The position numbers and the translations under genes are program-made. Under the pieces are notes generated by a model. That model saw only the letters and a list, made by a program, of their open reading frames with translations, made no database searches and was not told the origin of the DNA. Positions 14,402 through 16,729 of a stretch of DNA of 16,729 nucleotides are shown piece by piece (the first letter of the stretch is position 1; each line of letters begins with the position of its first letter). Source of the DNA: UBA4661 sp002405405 (GTDB taxonomy: Bacteria > Bacteroidota > Ignavibacteria > Kapaibacteriales > UBA4661); NCBI GenBank assembly GCA_036847245.1, contig DAIUAL010000059.1, forward strand, positions 1-16,729. Direction: 5' to 3'.

Positions 14402-15952
14402 TTACCAATGGCGAAGCAAATGTGTAAGCAAGCGTACGCCAACACCTGTGCCACCTTTAGGAGAGTATGCTGATTCTGCTTTTGTAATTGATGTGCCGGC
14501 AATATCTAGATGCACCCATGGATATTCACCGACAAAGTGTTGTAAAAACATTGCCGCTGTAATTGTACCTGCACCATGAATACCTACATTGCGAATATCT
14601 GCAATATCTGATTTGATAAGCTCTTCATACTCTTCGTAGAGTGGCAGCTCGCCAAGTAATTCGTATGTCTCAGCGCTAGCACTATGAAATTTTTGCAGTA
14701 ATTCTTTACTGTTCGACATGATGCCAGTAGCGATGTGTCCAAGTGCGACGGTAACTGCGCCGGTGAGCGTTGCTGCATCGATAATTGCAACTGGTTTATA
14801 GCGTTGCGCATATAAGAGTGCATCGGCGAGGATCAAGCGTCCTTCTGCGTCGGTATTATCAACTTCGACAGTTTTACCATTCGAGAAGGTGATGATATCG
14901 CCGGGAACTTGTGCCGTTGCACTCGGCATGTTTTCGGTTGAAGGAATCAAAGCAACAACATTTTTTTTGAGCTTGTTGCTTGCTACCGCTACCATCGTTG
15001 CAATCATGGTTGCCGCGCCATGCATATCCATTTTCATTTCTGCCATGCCAGCCGCCGGTTTAATCGAAATACCGCCGGTATCAAAGGTAATTCCTTTACC
15101 CACGAGGACAATAGGAGCTTCGTTGGCTTTACCCCCACGATATTCCATGACAATGAAAACAGGAGGGCGTACACTGCCTTGATTGACTGCCAGTAAGCCA
15201 TTCATTTTTTGGGCTTTAATTTTTGCTTTGTTGAGAACGGTAACTTTTATGCCATGTTCTTTGCCTACTTCTTGAGCGCGTTCTGCTAAGCGTTCGGGAT
15301 ATAAATCATTATTTGGAGTCAGAGCAAGCTTGCGTGCGAGTAAGACAGCATCGCATGTGGCATGAGCATATTCGACTTCCGTCTGAAGTGCTCTTTTTTC
15401 TGATGTAAATGTCTGAGGATCTTCGACAACCAAGGAGAGTGATTGAATGGTATTACTTGTTTTGGATTTGTCAGAAAAGTACTCCACAAATTTATACGCA
15501 CCTAAACGAATACCTTCGGTGATGGCTGCACCTGCTTCTGCAAGTGTTGCGTTCGTTGATTCGTGGGAACCAATTTTATGGTAAGTCGATGTTTTTGCTA
15601 TTGACAAGCCAAAGTCATTGCGAAGTACAACGCCCACAGACTTAATTTTGAGCGAGGTTGCGGTTTTTGCAATATGTGCGCCGAGCTGGCGAAGTTTTTC
15701 GAGTGTCAGTTTTTTTGTGTCACCGCAACCCACGATAAGAAGGCGCGGACAATTCTTGTTGTCGATATATATCTTGAAGGATGTTCCAAATTTTCCTGTA
15801 AAATCTTTTGTTGTCGTTAGTGGCGTCATGGCAGGGTATTGTTCTGCGTAATATCTGACGAATCCTTGAAAGCCGTCTTCAGTGCTATCGCAGAAATAGA
15901 CGAGCATGTCGCCTTTGTAACCTTTTGTATTGGAGAGAATAGATGTTTTCAT
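14402..15952 (-). CDS. pepA: Leucyl aminopeptidase, M17 family
   Basis: The 516-residue cytosolic enzyme removes N-terminal residues from peptides using two metal ions. The divergent N-terminal domain (about 1-190) precedes the catalytic domain, which holds every ligand expected from E. coli PepA: Lys286 and Asp291 in VGKGITFDTGG (284-294), catalytic Lys298 in SIKP, Asp309 in MKMDMHGAA (306-314), and Asp368, Glu370 and Arg372 in the family signature NTDAEGRL (366-373). YSPKGGTGVGVRLL (496-509) is the usual C-terminal segment. The ATG at 15952 is preferred to the in-frame TTG four codons upstream. It converges on the S9 peptidase gene, and together they could complete peptide breakdown outside and inside the cell, which is an inference from adjacency. 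No Shine-Dalgarno sequence is present. Confidence 0.95.
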   Translation of the reverse strand: MKTSILSNTKGYKGDMLVYFCDSTEDGFQGFVRYYAEQYPAMTPLTTTKDFTGKFGTSFKIYIDNKNCPRLLIVGCGDTKKLTLEKLRQLGAHIAKTATSLKIKSVGVVLRNDFGLSIAKTSTYHKIGSHESTNATLAEAGAAITEGIRLGAYKFVEYFSDKSKTSNTIQSLSLVVEDPQTFTSEKRALQTEVEYAHATCDAVLLARKLALTPNNDLYPERLAERAQEVGKEHGIKVTVLNKAKIKAQKMNGLLAVNQGSVRPPVFIVMEYRGGKANEAPIVLVGKGITFDTGGISIKPAAGMAEMKMDMHGAATMIATMVAVASNKLKKNVVALIPSTENMPSATAQVPGDIITFSNGKTVEVDNTDAEGRLILADALLYAQRYKPVAIIDAATLTGAVTVALGHIATGIMSNSKELLQKFHSASAETYELLGELPLYEEYEELIKSDIADIRNVGIHGAGTITAAMFLQHFVGEYPWVHLDIAGTSITKAESAYSPKGGTGVGVRLLTHLLRHW

Positions 15953-16076
15953 TGTGCAAGGCAATTAAAAAAGATGGAATGAAATTTATTTATGCGAAGC
16001 GCAATTTATGTTGGCAATTATATTGCACAATTCAATTCTTAAGAATTTTCATTGAAAACCTTTCTTTCTATCGTTT
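15953..16076. promoter_or_regulatory. Divergent promoter region between pepA and gmhA, with a 14-bp palindrome
   Basis: The 124 bases hold both promoters. The perfect palindrome AATTCTTAAGAATT (16034-16047) is 29 bases before the gmhA ATG and is flanked by a second inverted pair, TTCAAT (16031-16036) and ATTGAA (16051-16056). On the minus strand TTG (16030-16028), 19 bases, then TAAATTGC (16008-16001) is a degenerate Bacteroidota-type promoter for pepA. The gmhA leader is T/C-rich (CCTTTCTTTCTATCGTTT) without a Shine-Dalgarno sequence. The palindrome could be a repressor site, but none is recognised. Confidence 0.35.
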
Positions 16077-16688
16077 ATGAAGCTAGAAGCAGAATTGTAC
16101 GGCAAGATTGAACAGTCTTTCACAGACTCTCTTGCAGTCAAGCAAGCCACCTTGAGTGCATGTCGTGATACTATATACCAAGCAGGAACGGTGTTGGCAG
16201 AATGTTCTGCAGGTGGTGGGTTGATTATGTTTTGTGGTAATGGCGGTTCTGCTGCCGATGCACAACATCTTGCCGCAGAGCTTGTCGTACGTTTGCGTAG
16301 TGCAGTGAACCGTCCTGCATTGCCTGCGCTATCGCTCAGTTCCGATTCGTCGATCTTGACAGCCGGTGGCAATGATTTTGGCTATGATGAAGTGTTTGCA
16401 CGCAGTGTGGAAGCCTTTGGTAAAAAGGGGGATTGCCTTGTGGCGATTACCACCAGCGGTAACTCCGGCAATGTGCGCAAAGCTGTGGAGATGGCTCGAA
16501 CAAAAGGCGTGCATGTGATTGGACTCTTGGGGAATACCGGCGGAAGCATTGCGCCGTTGTGCGATGTGGCGGTCATCGTACCATCGGCAGTAACAGCCCG
16601 TGTGCAAGAGTCGCATATTCTCATCGGACACATTTGGTGCGAGATGATTGAGGAGCATTGTTTTCCTGAATATGTTGAAATGGTTTAA
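16077..16688 (+). CDS. gmhA: Phosphoheptose isomerase (sedoheptulose 7-phosphate isomerase)
   Basis: GmhA converts sedoheptulose 7-phosphate to D-glycero-D-manno-heptose 7-phosphate, the first step to ADP-heptose for the lipopolysaccharide inner core. The 203-residue product is a single SIS domain of normal length. It shows CGNGGSAADAQHLAAELV (53-70, with His64 and Glu68 at zinc/catalytic positions), TAGGNDFGYDEVFAR (95-109), the phosphate-binding AITTSGNSGNV (123-133) and QESHILIGHIWCEMIE (177-192) with His180. A short DiaA-like protein of the same fold is the main alternative, but the NDFGYDEVFAR segment and the HLAAE motif favour GmhA. The kinase and adenylyltransferase of the pathway (hldE, gmhB) are not visible; the window ends 41 bases later. 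Confidence 0.93.
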   Translation: MKLEAELYGKIEQSFTDSLAVKQATLSACRDTIYQAGTVLAECSAGGGLIMFCGNGGSAADAQHLAAELVVRLRSAVNRPALPALSLSSDSSILTAGGNDFGYDEVFARSVEAFGKKGDCLVAITTSGNSGNVRKAVEMARTKGVHVIGLLGNTGGSIAPLCDVAVIVPSAVTARVQESHILIGHIWCEMIEEHCFPEYVEMV

Positions 16689-16729
16689 GGTTTCTTGGGA
16701 GCAAGGATGCGCTTGATAAACAAGACAAT
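16685..16729. other. Window end: possible edge of the next gene, direction undecided
   Basis: On the minus strand 16729-16685 reads IVLFIKRILAPKKP then TAA, overlapping the gmhA stop, as if it were the tail of a convergent gene. On the plus strand an ATG at 16707, preceded by GGGAGCAAGG, opens MRLINKT to the edge, as if it were the next gene of a gmhA operon. The sequence is too short to choose, and neither piece is recognisable. Confidence 0.2.

Noticed and set aside
14889..15182. 97-codon plus-strand frame rich in Ala, Met and Ile inside the aminopeptidase gene
   Set aside because: It is the complement of the conserved M17 catalytic domain; its composition mirrors the opposite strand.
1..16729. 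Mobile elements, CRISPR arrays, tRNA or rRNA genes
   Set aside because: I saw no transposase or integrase motifs, regularly spaced repeats, terminal inverted repeats with target duplications, or tRNA-like folds in the short intergenic regions.

Overview
The window looks like an ordinary chromosomal stretch from a Gram-negative, aerobically respiring bacterium of the Bacteroidota/Chlorobiota (FCB) type. Base composition is moderate to low GC (judged by eye, not counted). Nearly all genes lack a Shine-Dalgarno sequence and instead have T/C-rich leaders. Sequences matching TAnnTTTG, the Bacteroidota-type -7 promoter element, lie 50-75 bases upstream of several start codons. GmhA implies heptose-containing lipopolysaccharide, hence an outer membrane. 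The species cannot be fixed from the sequence; a Kapabacteria/Ignavibacteria-like relative is only a guess.

Layout. (1) 1-818, minus: the N-terminal 272 residues of a PhnD-type phosphate/phosphonate-binding protein, cut by the left edge. (2) 1024-2271, plus: sucC, closed by a strong intrinsic terminator. (3) 2449-4592: purD and a purine nucleoside phosphorylase overlapping by 4 bases, so purine synthesis and salvage are translationally linked. (4) 4717-5832: ribD (riboflavin) with its own candidate promoter. (5) 5969-6874: an EgtC/YafJ-like class II glutamine amidotransferase. (6) 6989-12125: nuoL, nuoM, nuoN, the three antiporter-like proton-pumping subunits of complex I, without nuoA-K beside them, ending in a strong terminator. 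(7) 12251-14317: a secreted S9 prolyl-oligopeptidase-family peptidase. It converges across a 13-bp-stem bidirectional terminator on (8) 14402-15952, minus: an M17 leucyl aminopeptidase. (9) 16077-16688, plus: gmhA, divergent from the aminopeptidase, with a 14-bp perfect palindrome upstream.

The genes are mostly housekeeping functions: energy metabolism (SucC, NuoLMN), purine and riboflavin synthesis (PurD, PNP, RibD), peptide turnover (S9, M17) and envelope synthesis (GmhA). I see no mobile elements, tRNA, rRNA, CRISPR array, defence system or biosynthetic cluster. No gene-free stretch reaches 300 bases; the longest is 819-1023 (205 bases). I found no convincing new biological system. The points worth a second look concern expression signals, the detached nuoLMN block, a divergent NuoM, paired hairpins at the nuoM/nuoN junction, an over-represented TGCCGG word and an orphan amidotransferase.
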